From assembly GCA_029449235.1 (NCBI GenBank), contig JANATG010000002.1, positions 3,968,001-4,032,000 on the forward strand: a DNA stretch of 64,000 bases, read 5' to 3'. Positions 31,581 through 45,300 of this stretch are shown here, piece after piece. The notes under the pieces were generated by a model. That model made no database searches. It was not told where the DNA came from and saw only the letters and a list, made by a program, of their open reading frames with translations. Position numbers and translations under genes: made by a program. How positions within the stretch are numbered: the first letter of the stretch is position 1; every line of letters begins with the position of its first letter. This DNA is from Linnemannia schmuckeri. Its lineage: Eukaryota; Mortierellomycota; Mortierellomycetes; Mortierellales; Mortierellaceae.

Positions 31581-34500
31581 ATGACGACTCGCCAAGAGCC
31601 CGAGGGCGATGGAAAGGTGTCGAGATCCTACAGCCTGGCTTCGGCCCCACTTCGTCTCCTCTCCCATTCCTTCCATTCCACCGCCAACACTCACACCTCC
31701 TCTTCCTCCTCTTCTGCCTCGTCCACTATTGCTACCACTGCTACAGTAGCACAGCAACAACAACAACACTACACGGAGCAGCAATACCCGACATCGTCAT
31801 TGGACCCTCTTCACCACCACCAGCACTATCACCAGCATAACGACAACTCGACTTCTTCTATCCGTGAATCCACCCCTGCGACGACTTCAATTGGTATCAA
31901 GGATGCTGAACCCTCATTGTCCTTGTCACCATCATCATCCTCATCCTCATCGACTTTCTCCTCTTCCACTGAAGCAGCAGCAGTTTCCCTTTGGGCGATT
32001 CCCTTGTCGTCTGACCTCCGCCACCAACAGCAACACTCCCAGCAGCAGACGCAGGGAGATCAGTCGGATATTTCGGGCCAATGGAGCGCGCAGAACACCG
32101 CCATCCACACTCACCGTCCCTCCGTTCTCCCTTCATGCTCGCTCGACCCCTCAAGCATAATCGACTCGTCCACGTCGTTGCTGTCGTCATTGTCATCCTC
32201 GTCCTCGTCCGCGTCAAGGAAGGCAATCAAGCTCGAGTCTACTTTGACCTCTGCTCCTCCTTCACCTTCCTCTTTGCCCTTCGTCTCTCGGTCAACATCG
32301 AAATCGACGGTAGTGGCGGTAGTGCCCGCCACTGCAGTAGCATCGTCCCCGTGTTTGGGTGTCCGGACAGACGGGCGAGACCGATTGGAGAGATTATTAA
32401 TGCCGTACGACATTCGGTACTCGATCTTTGGTCGCCTGTCCCTCCAAGACATTTACAACTGTCAATTGGTAAGACTTCTAATTTTCTCTCCTAAACATTC
32501 AGAGTGCCCACGTTCTTTTTATTCTTGTTCTTTTTTTCGTGGTTTATGACGACTCTACCCGCTGTGTGCCCGCATTGTGTGCTTCCCCTTCTTGTGTGTT
32601 GTTTGTTTTTTTGAACGGAAATGAGTCTATCTTTATTTCTCCATTGTTCTATCCATGTCCCCAATGTACCCGTAAAGGAAAACAAAGAAAGAGTTACCCT
32701 TGTGTTCTTTTGTGTGTGTGTGTTATATGCAATTGAGAATAAGAGAGGTTTTCTCTGTTTGAATGGACTGACTGAACGCATAAACAGGGTTGTGGTGACA
32801 AAGAAGCATCAGAGGGGGGAATGAAAGATTTCAAAAAAAAGGCGGGGAAGCTGACTGTGCCTGCCATATGGGAATCAAAAAGGGCGCGGGTTATTTTTTA
32901 TTTGTATGGTCTTACAGCCTGGGAAACAGGAATGTCCTGCCTGTACCTTGCCTGCATTTCCAACTACCCCGCATTTTGCCATTTTGAATTCATTCGCCTC
33001 GTGTCACTCTCTTCTTTTGCGACCTTGCATCTTTGTTGATACTTTACTCGGCGTAGAAGGAGAAAGAGGAAGAAAGGGGGAAAAATTGTTGGCAACAAAG
33101 GAAACAAACAAACAACAAGGTTGCTTACAGGGCTTTGTTGGACATCATACTTTTACACACCTTCCAGCTCCCTTTCACACTCGCTCACACGCTGATGAAC
33201 ACCAGGTGAACAAGGGAGAGAGAGAGAGAGAGAGGACTTCGTATCACTGTCCAATACAACGACAACAACAGCAAGTGTAATTGAGCGACAACCTAAGACA
33301 ACGATCATTGTTAACAACAACGCCGCCTACAGAAAAAATATTCCCCGTCCTTTTTCATCCTTTTATTTTTTCTCTTTGTTTTGGTTCAATTGAAAGACGG
33401 ACCGTTGTAGATTGAACAGACGCTAACTCTGCTGTTGCCTCTCTTCTGTTTTTCTCTATTCCTTCTTATCCCATCACTCTCTTATTCAACAGGCATCTAG
33501 ATTGCTCTATGTGGCAACGTCGGACCAGTTCATCTGGAAGAGACTTGCTCTGAACGTCATTCAGGGCGAATTCTACTTCGATATCCCCAAGACTCTGCCG
33601 CCCAATATCCCGAATTGGAAGTTCTTCTGTAAGCGCCATCTCCTCCGGCAAAAGAACTGGCGACGTGGCCATGTCCAAGACGTGATCTCGCTCGATGACA
33701 ACTACCAAAAGTTGACCACCCTCCAGATCATGGCGCCCTATGTCCTGACGGGCTGTGACGACGGCCGGGTCCATTTGTGGAACATCAATACGAGGATGCT
33801 GCTCCACCGGTTCCAGATCCGTGGAGAGATTACTTGGGTCGAGCATCTGCAGGAGCAAAAGATTGTCGCGGGCCTCGGTTATGATATCGACAAACTCCGG
33901 TCCGAGATTCGGTTGTTCTCGACAGAGACGGGTCAGCAGATCGGCCTTTACGAGGAGGACTTTTGGGACCTGGCTATTTGCGCCATCAACGATACTTATC
34001 TCGTTGCTTCTGATGGAGAGGGTCGTTACAGTACTTGGAACTGGAAGACTGGTGCTAAAGTCAGCCAATTCAAGGTTGAGGACGAGGTAAGCGGACTTAT
34101 CCTCTTTTTTTTTCTTTGCATAGCTTGGCCCAATGAATGCTAATGATACGAACCGCGCTTTTATTTCTTGAGAGACCAATCCTAACCATGTTCACATTAT
34201 TTTTCTTCTCCGCCTTTCGAAAACTACATAGACGTCGATTACTGAGGCTCTGTACTTTGTGCAGAACACGATCCTCGAGCTGCACTATGACGGTCTGATC
34301 CGACTGTTCTCGCTCCACGGCGAGTGCTACGGTCGGTTCACGCTTGACTCGATCCTCCCCAACCACCAAGTCTCATTCTGCTGGCTTCACAATGATTTTT
34401 CGATGGTTGTCTGGGAGTCGAGTAACACAATGGCCCATATCCGCCTGCCTCTCCTCCAAACCAAGTCCTCGTCTGGCAACAAGAACACCATGAACCTTGA

Positions 34501-35240
34501 GCGTCACATCTCTCAGGAGGAGTGGGACAACCAAGGGGCAGAGGTGTACTGGCGCCACCAATTGACGCATACGTGCAACTTTGCGGCCATGGGAGGAGGA
34601 CGGTTCCAGCTACTGTATGTGCAGATCTTTGAGAACCTGAAGGACCATGTCCCGATCCGCGTGCATTCTTTGAGGCACAGTCGTCCGGCAGCCGAGATTG
34701 GAGTGAGCCCTGCGCCTCCTAGTCCGCGTCCTATTGGAGCGACAACGACTACGTCTGCGTCTGCTCTTCCTGTGGATGAAAGTGGAGAGACGGTAATCCG
34801 GATGGATGAGGATGGTAGTGGTGGTGGTGGTGGTGGTGGTGGTGGTGGTGGTGGAGAGGAAGGATATGGGATGCAGCATGGCGAATATGTGACTGCACAC
34901 AGCCTTAACCCCGAGCTGGAGAAGATTATCCAAGGACTCCGACCTTCGCGCATCGACTGCGATCCCGAGTATATTGTTGTAAGTTTCCTTGTTTAGGGTT
35001 CTGATTTTTTTTGGAGGGTCATGGTTTGTGTGTGTTGTATGTGCAGGATGTTGAAATGGGTATGTAGATATGGTTGCAGTCATCGACGCTAACAAAGATT
35101 GATAATCTCATTTGTATCGATCCTGATTTTTTTAGGTGGGTCTTGTGCAAGGAGGAGTGCGATTACTCCAGTTTGCGCCTGTGGATGATGATTTGCTTGA
35201 GCGGGCAGATGCATCGATGAAGGAGATGCGCGTCTGCTAA
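31581..35240 (+). CDS. F-box/WD40-like protein with long Ser-rich N-terminus
   Basis: Four exons (31581-32468, 33493-34086, 34232-34978, 35136-35240) join in phase 0 to 777 residues. The first 270 residues are S/T/Q/H-rich. An F-box-like helix set follows at about 275-320 (LMPYDIRYSIFGRLSLQDIYNCQL, then SRLLYVATSDQFIWKRL) and spans the first intron. WD-like repeats follow, the clearest being YVLTGCDDGRVHLWNINT. F-box proteins recruit substrates to SCF ubiquitin ligases and WD propellers usually bind the substrate. A run of 12 Gly near residue 675 comes from a GGT microsatellite at about 34816-34854. The first intron is 1024 bp, unusually long here. The substrate is unknown. Confidence 0.85.
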
Positions 35241-35681
35241 GCTGTATATATTTGTTTTCAGTTTGTTTTTTTTTTGTTTTGTTTCTTTGTGTCTCTCTTG
35301 CTTTCGCACAAAAAAAGCGGGGAAAACACATACGGCAGACAAACAGATACAGACAGATCCATAGAGCGAATAAGGCACGCTTGTACAATATTTTCTTTTA
35401 TTTTACTTCTTTACTATTTACCTTTTACCAGATACCACAAAATCCATAACATCGTTGTTATGACTTTTTCTGCCCATGCAATTTTATCATATTTTTTAAG
35501 AGCTTGCATGTCATTTTGTTCCGTCGAAATACACTACAGTATTTTTTTTCCTGTTTATCATAAATACGCGTGGTAGCTTGAGAAAAAAGAACAACCAAAA
35601 AATTGAAGGGGTGTTATCATGCATGAATGAATGCTGCAAAGGATTGGCGACATGGAGTAGGGGTTCCTGTCTTTGTTCACA
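35241..35681. other. 3' intergenic region between convergent genes
   Basis: This AT-rich stretch holds the 3' ends of the F-box/WD gene (+) and the sphingomyelinase-like relic (-). No gene or RNA is recognised. Confidence 0.5.
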
Positions 35682-37766
35682 TTAGTGCTTGTTGATTGTT
35701 CCACAGAGTTTCTTGTTCCAGGGCTTGAGGGGAGCGCGCTTGTAGAGGTTATGGAAACCCGAAGGGTCCATCGCCTCTACAGCCATCATCGCATCGGTAT
35801 CCATGGCCGTAGCCATGGCCTCAGCACGCTGATCAGATCGAATCTTGAGCGCAAAGGAGATAGGCGAACAGTCGTCAGAACTTTTGCTCGCTCGAAGGTC
35901 ACATATCATTTCCTTGGGGCATGTGGATCCGTTCGCGCAGGCGGGAATCTTGTTTGCGGATTTCCCACGGTAGGTCCAGTACTGTTGGAAGGCTGCTGGG
36001 TTGGATTCGAAGGCTGTTGTAACGTTGTGCCACCAAGCGGGGGAGAGAGGTTGCGAAGGGGGAGTGGTAATGGGGGCCAGGAAGGGAGTGTAGGCGGCGT
36101 GGGCTGAGTATTCGAGGTGCCAGTTGGGTGTCGTGCCGTTAGCGTCCCACGAGACGGCTTGGTTCAAATCTGCGACGTAAGTCTCTGCATCGTAGATGTT
36201 CCAGTTGCCGGTATCGACCTTGTAGATTCTAAATTCAGGGTTCAGCTCCGTATAAGGCGTGACAGAGGGTCCGATCCAAGCTGTCGAGATTGCAGACGCG
36301 GCATTCTTGACTGACGAGCTGTAGAATAGCGCGAATTCATCATAATGCGTGTGTCCAAAGAACTGTTCCGCAATTACATGTGGAGAATAACGCTGCACGA
36401 CCTGGTAATAGAAAGTAGACCAGTTCTGAAGACAGTCCGTTTGCGAGGGGCCGACGTGGCCAATAATCCAGACGCGTTCACCAGCATCTTCGGCGGCCTG
36501 GAGTTGTGTGATCAGCCAGGCTATTTCTCCATTAGGGTCAAAGTCACGGAGCGCACTGTAGAGGTAGAAATTCATGGTGTAGCAAAAGTTTGTGTTGAGT
36601 GAGATGATGCGGAAACCCGGGGTGGGGGAGACGGTGTAAGCGCCGTTGTTGGATTTGACCGAGCTCGTGGCGGAGGCTAGGAGCCAGCGGGACCAGGTGG
36701 TGGCCAGGCTTGTGTAGAGCCAGGAGGCGTCTCCGCCCGATGCCGTCGTCGGGTACAGGCTAGAAAAGGGTTAGGAACAATGTAAATAGAGGAAGGGTGA
36801 GTTGAATGCTTCTATGCAGAAGAAAATTGCACCTGCGTGCGTGCATTATGCAATGTAACAAAAAATAATAAAACAAAGGACTTACTTGGGTGGTCCACTC
36901 TCATGGTTACCAATAGTCGGGTAGATAGTCGCGTCCAGGGACGCCAAAACGCCATAGGCATTCACCTCCTCGCCCACGACTGCCCCCTGCGTCTCTGCCC
37001 AAACATCATGCGGCGGCACATCACTTGTCAAGGTCGCAAACGCTGGCTTGGCAATCTTAGGAACATACTTCAACAGATCTTGGCCCAATTTCACAGGAAA
37101 ATCACAGCTGTAATTATCCCAGCTAGAGGCAGATCGGTTGTTGGAAGTGGGGAAATCGGGATACTTGCGACAGCAGAGAGGGCGGTTACTTGGGCTTCGG
37201 AATCGGGAGTGTATTGCTCGTCGACACGCCAGTCGGAGAGATGGAGGACGTCGGAGAGGCTTCCTGAGGCTGCGCGGATAGTGAGGTTTGCGGGGCGGGG
37301 TTTTGGGAACGTGAGTGTTCCTGATGACACGGAGGGCGTTGGACATACCCTGAGGACTGGAAGAAGAAGAGAGGAAAAGAAGGAGGATGAGGAGTAGGAT
37401 GCTTTTATTAGAAAGTTGAACAAAGAGAAAAAAGGAGGAGAGAACAAAAGAAAGAAAAACAAGAAACAACAAGGGTGGCAAAGTTGGTAAATGATTTCTT
37501 ATTTTACCTTGGAAGCAGATCTCCTTGCCATCTCCGCCGGTTAGATCGGCCTTGAGCAGCGAGTCGAGGATGACTGGACCCTACGAGTTAATCAATCCAG
37601 AGCACTGGTATGCATCCATTGATAGACCATTGACTGAATGATAGAAAAAAGGCAAATGAATTGTACTTGCGTACATACTATATCAATTATTCAACGAAAA
37701 AAGCCATAGCACGTACAACATCGGCGGGCTCCTTGGCAAGGGAAGGACAAATAACGTTCGGACACA
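35682..37766 (-). pseudogene. Acid-sphingomyelinase-like gene, apparently decaying
   Basis: It is a close tandem paralogue of the gene at 40139-42311. Recognisable exons on the minus strand are about 37717-37766, 37508-37580, 36896-37356 and 35682-36759. Three signs of decay are visible. First, within 36896-37356 the frame breaks near 37186-37195, where five bases replace the three expected just before RPLCCRKY. Second, the metal-binding DxH motif reads DWR (about 37226-37234) and the GD motif reads SD. Third, no signal peptide or start exon can be found upstream, and the Cys-containing segment before GPVILDS is shortened. The distal half (GNHE, GHVGPS, FFGHTHYDEF and the C-terminus) remains well preserved. 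Sequencing error could explain the frameshift but not the DxH change. Confidence 0.7.
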
Positions 37767-40138
37767 CTGTAGTATGTTCTTGCAAGTATTCTAAAACCCT
37801 TCCCTAGCGCCTCATTGGCATGTTGAAATAGCTCGAATAGTTTGTTTATTGGTTGTTCGTGTTTTGTTGATGCGGATTCCTGCAGGAACAAACATGTGTG
37901 GTTGCTTCTTGTTTTGTTTGTTTGAGTGTGATTTAGCCCTTTAGTATGTTGTCAAGGGGTGCGTGTATTGAAGAAAGGAAAAGGGCCGAAGGCAAAAATA
38001 TTTCCTAGTCGTATCCTTTACCTTTTTGTCAAAACAGAATAAGCAAGCAAGGTGGAGTTGAGCGGGTTATCCATCGACAAAAGAGAGAGGAAGACGCAAA
38101 GGAAAAAAAAGGGAAGAACTTGCATGGTCAGCGAGAGAAGAAGGATGGAGGAGGGTGAAAGAGAGGGAAAGTACTTTGCAGAATATCCGCTAGTACTCTC
38201 GCCAACTCAAAAAGGAGTCGGCGAACCATTGCAATGTACTGTAGGACATTCTCGTCTTAAAGGCGTGCTCCAGTGCTTGGTCAATAGGGGAGGATGTAAA
38301 GCATTGTAAGCTGCAGATGATAATCGTCCTTCTCGCTGATGAAAGGCCTTCGCTTCAACGATTCTTCAGGGACGGGACAGCTGGACATAATTGTTCGCAA
38401 ACAAACAAACATGGCCATGGTCAAGACCCCCTCCTCAACTCCATTGTAACAGTATTTATACAAACCAAGGTCGAATGGACACAGTTCTGCATCCGTTTTG
38501 GTTCTCCTCCCTTGTCCATGTCCCGTTTTCCTTATCTTTTCGTCTAGAATGGCTCATTGATTTCTCATCTTGGGATGCGCACCAAAAGAAACTAACGACA
38601 GCATGTCATTTCTTCCAATAGGGTTCAGCCAAAGGCGCATATACCTCCCATACTTTCCCCCTGTTGGCGTTACTTAACTCTATTCCTCTTGCACCTCTCC
38701 CTTCTTCATGGTCGTATTTGTTTACAAAAGTTGCCGAGAAGGAAACGAAGAGAAGAGGGAAGGTGCGTTGTGTGTATGGCCATGGTGCCAACCAATGGAG
38801 TCATAAGCGCGTTGTTTTCTTCTATTTGCATTGGTCAATGGAAACGACAGGCTGAGAATGCAAGGCGAGCGAGGGGAGGGACCCTGCCAAGGGTGCAAAG
38901 GAGTGAGGGCAAACATGAGAGCAATCTTTTATTTTCGATCACATTTCTCTGCTACATCATCCTTTGAATAGGAATGACCAAGGATTTCGTCTCTGTGGGA
39001 AAATCACAAGCAGTGAACTAATACAAAATTAAAAAGCAAAGGAGCTAGTCAACGAGAGTGCCAACAAAAATAAAGTAGGAATGGATGCGGCAAGAGATGG
39101 AAGAAGGGCTAGACCTGACATGTGTCAACGAAAAACAAAAAGAGATTACTAGCCCGGGTGAGTGGTGTCAAGGGCAGAAAAACAACACGACATCAACCAA
39201 TCTAGGGCGCATTAGAAGTAAGAAGCGCGTTTCTCAGGACCTGATCGCGCATCAATGAGTCAACTTGGTCTCTGGAGCAATAATTTTGCCTTTTGATACA
39301 CACACCTGCACGCGTGTAGACATTCGTTCCTCTCATGTGTCATTCACAACGAGGCCGCATTTAAGCAGTAGTTAAGAAATTGCAGACGAGCTGAGCGGAT
39401 TAAAACAAGGCGAATCGGGGTTTAACAACGGCACTTGCCACGATGGGCCACTCTCACGTTCCAACTTACATGCATGCTGAGGATCCTGCAGGAATGATTG
39501 GCGGATACGGCCTCCAGCCAATAGTCTCATCTACATGCTCAATGCGCACCATCCCTTGGCGCCCCTCGCATCCATTTCAAGAAATATGCTCACTTTTTTA
39601 AAAATTAATCGTTGAAAAACCATATATCGGTATTCCCCTTCAAGCACCGACCCGGCTCTCAGTTTATATTTTTTTTGCTTCTTTTTCTAGAGTCATTGGT
39701 GGTTCTTTGGAACAAACACATGGGTGGAATAAATAAAAAAGATGCGGCTGAGGGAAAAACATGCAACATACATACGTCATTACATGATGAATACATATCA
39801 ACAGCTAGCCGTTGAGTTCTTATTGTCTTATTGTTTTTGGAATGAGGCTAATAGTTAACTGGCCCTTCTTCCTATATGTTAATCGATCTTTTCTGACAGA
39901 GCAGGTCTCTAAACCCTTACAATCCCAAGACCGCGACAACGTGCGTCTCATAAAACCGAGACCATTGGAGTAGTTGCGCATGTACAAAGAAAAGAGGCGA
40001 GAGGTTTTATTGTGGTATATGGGGGGTACTTGTGAGCGGCGGACGTCCATGATTGTGTGTCGTCCAATGGTTTGTATGAAAAAGGAGAGGAATGAACTTA
40101 TTATTTTCTAGTAGTTATGATATTTTTTCATGGCACGT
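37767..40138. other. Intergenic region, no gene recognised
   Basis: This 2.4-kb stretch separates the decayed and intact sphingomyelinase-like genes. Any lost 5' exons of the decayed copy would lie at its left end. I see no convincing gene, tRNA or repeat. Confidence 0.5.
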
Positions 40139-42311
40139 TTAAATGGAAGGGAGTCCACAGAGCTTGCGGTTCCATGGCTTCTTCGCAGGTCCAAAGACGC
40201 TACGTAAGCCCGAGGCATCAAGAGCAACAGGACCATCCTCGTACTCGGTGCCGTCTTCACGCTTCTGGAGACCGAACGAGGGCTGGGAGCAGGTGTCAGT
40301 ACTCTTGCCGGCACGCATGTCGCAGATCATCTCCTTGGGGCAAGAAGTGTTGGTTGTGCAGGCGGCCATACGGTTGGCGGACTTGCCGCGGTAGGTCCAG
40401 TACTTTTGGAAAGCGGCGTCGTTGGTCTCGAAAGCGTTGGTCACACTGTGCCACCATGCGGGGCTGAGGGGTTGGTCAGCAGCGAGTGGAACATATACTC
40501 CATACGCTTCACGAGCACTGTACTCCAAGTGCCAGTCGGGTGTCGCCCCTGTAGCATCCCATGTGGCGGCCTTGCTCAGATCAGCAACGTAGGTGTGGGA
40601 GTCATAAACGTTCCAGTTGCCAGTGTCGACCTTGTACAAACGGAAGCCAGGGTTCAAGTCAGTGTAAGGCGAGACCGAGGGAGCGATCCAAGAAGTCAAG
40701 ATGGCGTTCTGAGCATTCTTAGCGCCAGGTCCATAGGAAATTGCGAATTCGTCGTAATGGGAGTGCCCAAAGAACTGCTCAGCAATGACGTGGGGGGAGT
40801 AGCGCTGGACAACCTGGTAATAGAGGGCAGACCAGTTCTGCATGCAATCGGTCTGAGAGGGTGAAACGTGTCCAATGACCCAAACACGCTCACCGGCATC
40901 CTCGGCAGCCTGGAGCTGCGAGATGAACCATTTCAGCTCGCCAAATGGATCATAGTCGCGAATTGCACCGTAAAGGTAGAAGTTCATGGTGTAGCAGAAG
41001 TTGGTGTTGAGCGAGATGATGCGGAAGCCAGGGGCGGGACTGGCGGTGTAGGCACCATAGTTCTTAACAGAGTTGACAGCATCAGCGGGCAACCAGCGGG
41101 CCCACTCGTCGGCCAAATGGCTGTACAACCATTTGTAGTCGCCTCCAGTGTTGGGGGTAGGCATCAAACTAATAGAAAAAAAAAAAAAAAGAAGAGTCGG
41201 GTTAATTACAAAGTCCGAGTTCCGATTCCAAGTTTACATGCATGTAAATCCACAGTGGATACCAATGAAATAAAGGTGATTGCTTACTTGGCGGGAGCAG
41301 CCTCATGGTTACCGACGGCGGGGTACATGTTGGCGATACCCGCAGCCATGACGGAGTAGGCAGCCTTCTCCTCTGCCATGACCATCTCCCGAGTCTCGGC
41401 CCAGACATTGTGAGGGGGAATATCACCGGTTAAGATAGAGAAGCTGGGGTTGGAAATGGTGGGAACAAACTTCAACAGATCTTGGCCCAACTTGACGGGG
41501 GCATCGCAGTTATAATCACCCCAGCTGGAAGCAGCACGACCAGGGACAAGGGGCGAGTCAGCATACTTGCGACAGCAGAGGGGCTTGTTGCAGGCAGCAT
41601 CTGATCCGACCACGTACTGATCATCGGCGTGCCAGTCTGAGAGGTGAAGGACCTCGACGCGGTTGCCCGAGGCGGCCTTGACTGTGACGTTGGCGGGCTT
41701 TGGTTTGGGAAAAGTCAAGGTGCCCGACGAGATGGCTGGGGCGGGGCATGCTCCAAGGATCTGGAAGCAGATCATTTTGCCGTCGCCCGACAAGAGATTG
41801 GCGCGCATGGCAGACTCAATCAGGACAGGGCCGTGGCTGTAAACCAAGCCTTTACAGACATCTTGATCCATAATCTTGAATGTCGAACACAAGGAGTTGG
41901 CTATTATGATTGTCAAAGTGCAGACGAGGTGAGTGAGCTACATGGTACGGAGAGGGAGAATGCTTGAATTTTTTTCAGGGTGTGTTTTTTCTTTACCTGC
42001 ATCGAGAACCCAGTTGCGATTGAGGTAGGAGATGTCTTTCGCAATTACAAGGGCACTTACACAACTCCCGCATCTAAAAAATGGAAATGGAAAAGTCATT
42101 AGTTTTGCTTGTAAAAAACTGGAGAATGACGAAGAAGAAAATATATCTTTTTAACAAAAACGTACTGCAAAGAGGTCAGAGCCTTGGCGAAGGCATCCTT
42201 CAGCTTGTCAAGAATGACTCCGCGCTTTTCAATATGGACGGGGGTGGGAGCTGCAGTGACGGAGGCGGCAGCCATCAACGACAGAATGACAGTGGAAGCA
42301 GAGATACGCAT
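40139..42311 (-). CDS. Secreted acid-sphingomyelinase-like phosphodiesterase
   Basis: Four exons on the minus strand (42166-42311, 41997-42073, 41288-41900, 40139-41168) give 621 residues. A signal peptide (about 1-20) precedes a saposin-B-like Cys segment (C50, C53, C79, C90) and a calcineurin-like metallophosphatase domain. Metal-binding motifs are complete: D163-W-H165, G233-D234, GNHE 271-274, GH379 and H414-S-H416. Family members hydrolyse sphingomyelin or related phosphodiesters, with two zinc ions, in acidic or extracellular compartments. Fungi make little sphingomyelin, so the natural substrate may be another phospholipid, dietary lipid or nucleotide. A TATATAAAAGG element lies about 190 bp upstream (42502-42512). 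The decayed paralogue shares the exon 3-4 junction. Confidence 0.92.
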
Positions 42312-45300
42312 TTTGGTATGTGAATGTGGCGGTTTGTGGAGTATACAAGAGGTGAATTTGATCCGAGGATGAAAGGGATGAAGATCGACGAAAATGGAGG
42401 GAGATCGAAGAAGAAAGAGGAAGAGGGTAGGGGAGGGTACGGATCAGAAAGGCAAGAGGCAAAAGAGACAAAGAATTCAAAACAGGGATCGGAAGGAAGG
42501 ACCTTTTATATACAAGAAAAACATCCCGGTATGACATGAGCTGAGGAAGTGAGCACCCTTGGTTATTCTCTCTCTCGCTCGCACTGTGTGTATGTATCGT
42601 ACATTGTACTCTTGTCCCCCATGTGTTCGGCTCTGAAAGAACCCACTACCCGTTGGCTGAGGGCTCCCTCTTCTTTTGTGTTTTGGTACTCTGAAGCATC
42701 CGATTGAATACAATATAGCAGCTGCATTCAGGCAAGGCCAACATTCGAAGCCGGATTGAGTGGACTGTGGAGTGGTAAACTTTCGATTGAAAAAGTAAAA
42801 TATACTATTTAAAAAAAGTTCAGTTAGGCACCGACTCTGATGCTTTGTCAACTGTCAAAGCTAAAAGAAGAAAGTGAAAAAAAGCAAGAGCCGATTCGGT
42901 GCCCTTTTCCTCTGTGCCTGTGTAAACTGGGCTGGAGAGGTAGTTTCGTCCTTTTCTGTCCATTGGAGTTGTCATATGTTCGACATAACCCTTCAATACA
43001 CAAGGTTCGACGCTTGTCTCCACTGGAATGTAGCCTGAGAGCCCCTCCTTCCTTCCCATGTCAACAAACCAAATGAATAAATAGAATAATAATCTAAGTG
43101 GTTTGCAAGGAACAGGTTAGGCAAAGGGTTTGGTTCTATTCAACTCTGTTTCTTTTCTCCCTTTTCTTTCATGACATTATCCCCACTTTCCTTGAGCATC
43201 TCCTTTGTTTCTCTCTCCCTGCATGAAAGTAATGCTGTATCAGCAAACGGCATACTTGAGTCGAGTTTCATTCTCTTAATTTCATCGCCAAAGAGGGATG
43301 CTACGACGGTGAATTTTCAGGCACAAGGCAATATTTTTTAGGAAGAAAAAGGATGACCGTTAAACGATAATACGTATCTTTTTTTCAATTTTCATTTTGT
43401 CGCATACCAAACCTTTTTTTCGACCCTCTTTTTTGATTCTCTACAAACAAATTGAGCCGCTAACGAGAAAATGGAGAAAACACACACAGACTGGACACAT
43501 GAGCAAACAAGCGAGCGAGCGAACAATGACACTAGCGAGCAAACCTCATTGTTCTCTGTATCTACATAATCCATATACACACAAACAAACAAACAAAAAT
43601 GGTTCTCGGAAGGAAAGTGCCGATTTGTAGTCATCAGAATTCTCGCAGCCCTTCGAACCTTCGAACGGGCCCACCAGTGGAGAAGAGCGCACTATTCTCT
43701 CTGAGCACTCGAAAAACGTAAAAAAAGCCATCACTTGTCCTTGCTGTTGCTGGGTTAGACGCATGTCGAGCGGAATGAGCTATCTGAACCTTGGTAAACC
43801 GTCAAGGCCCCTACCACCGACACATTGATCCTCCTCTTGCTAGTTGAAGGGGGAGGAAGCGAAAAGGCATCCAAACCGGCACTCATATGATAGTGATTAT
43901 TAGCATCGGCAAATCCTTTACTTGGAAGCTACCAGAAAGATTAAGAATGAGACCAAAAAGAGCATTTGTATGTCGGCACAGCATCATCAGTCCACAATAT
44001 GCAGCGGAGGAGAGAACAAGAGTAATAGGTTCTTTTGCTCTTCGTCCTTGTGGCCAACTGAGAATAGAAGTACCAGAAAGAAAAGAGGGAGAAGAACAAG
44101 GAGGGGAGAAGGAGGAAAAGGAGGGTAAGGGGGAACCATGCATGAACATTATGCTCACAGTTTTGCCAATATTCTTCACTACAGCCCGCAGTATCCTCTG
44201 CCATGTACGAGAGGGCATCTTCTCTTTCTGGCACCTTTTAGTCTGAAAGTAGCAGTGTCAAACACACATTCACTCAGGCAAAAGTGAAAGAGAAGGCGCA
44301 AAATAGACGCGTTTGGCTAATTATTTTCTCCAGAGGAGGAGGGCAGGCGAGCGGAAAAACGCCCTTTTGTTGCTGGACGCCGTTACTTCCCTTACCGTAC
44401 GTTGTACAAAAAAAAAGACAAATGTTCGAGTAATAAAAGAAAGTGACCTTATTGCATGCATAAGAGAGAGAGATATATGTACCGTATGTCTCTTATTCGT
44501 TTCTCACTCAGATCACTCTCAAAACACCATCGCTCCTAGGGCGTTGTTGTTTCTTAGGGATTTTCTTATCCTCCCCCACTCTCCCTTTCTGTTCACTGAT
44601 TACTGCTGATTTTTTTGCCACCAAAAATAATCAACGTTCTTCCAGGAACAAAAAAAATCACGAAGCATGCCTCTCTCGCATGTTCCCACCAGCTCTTCCT
44701 GTCCAATAGTGGTATCCAGGTTAGGAAGGTCACTTTTAGTCATCGTAAAATACTAATGCGGATAGCTGTTTGAGAGCATTCACACGTAGATGTACAGAGT
44801 GAAAACCAGCTGTAGCGAGAGTTTGTCAAAAATGACCCAAGGATATGAGCACAGGGATACATTTTTCTTCAGGAAAGACAGACAGGGTTCGGAATGCAAT
44901 CAAATTAAGGTTCGTAAAACAACACTTGGGGGTGTGGAGAGGAAAAAAAATAAGAGAACGAAAACAAGAGATGGAGTGGGTGAAAGGGAAGAGCTTTTTT
45001 TCCTGGGTCCGCTCCCCTCCTTCCTCCATGTATCTCTTACAGGAAATGAAGTAGCTCATGGATGGCGACGAGAAGATCGATTGCAAGGATGGGCTAGAAC
45101 CTCTGTCCTTCCACACATACATAATATGCTATCAAAGGAAGTCCTCTCTGGAGCTGCTAACTCGGTCCTTTTTTGCTCTCCAGAAAAAAAAAACAAAAAA
45201 ACACAGGTGCTTGTCAATGTGGGCACCGACATATGCCAAAAGTCAACGAACGCCACGAACGCCGTCATTTTTCACCTTATCTTGTCGCCAACATTGTCAT

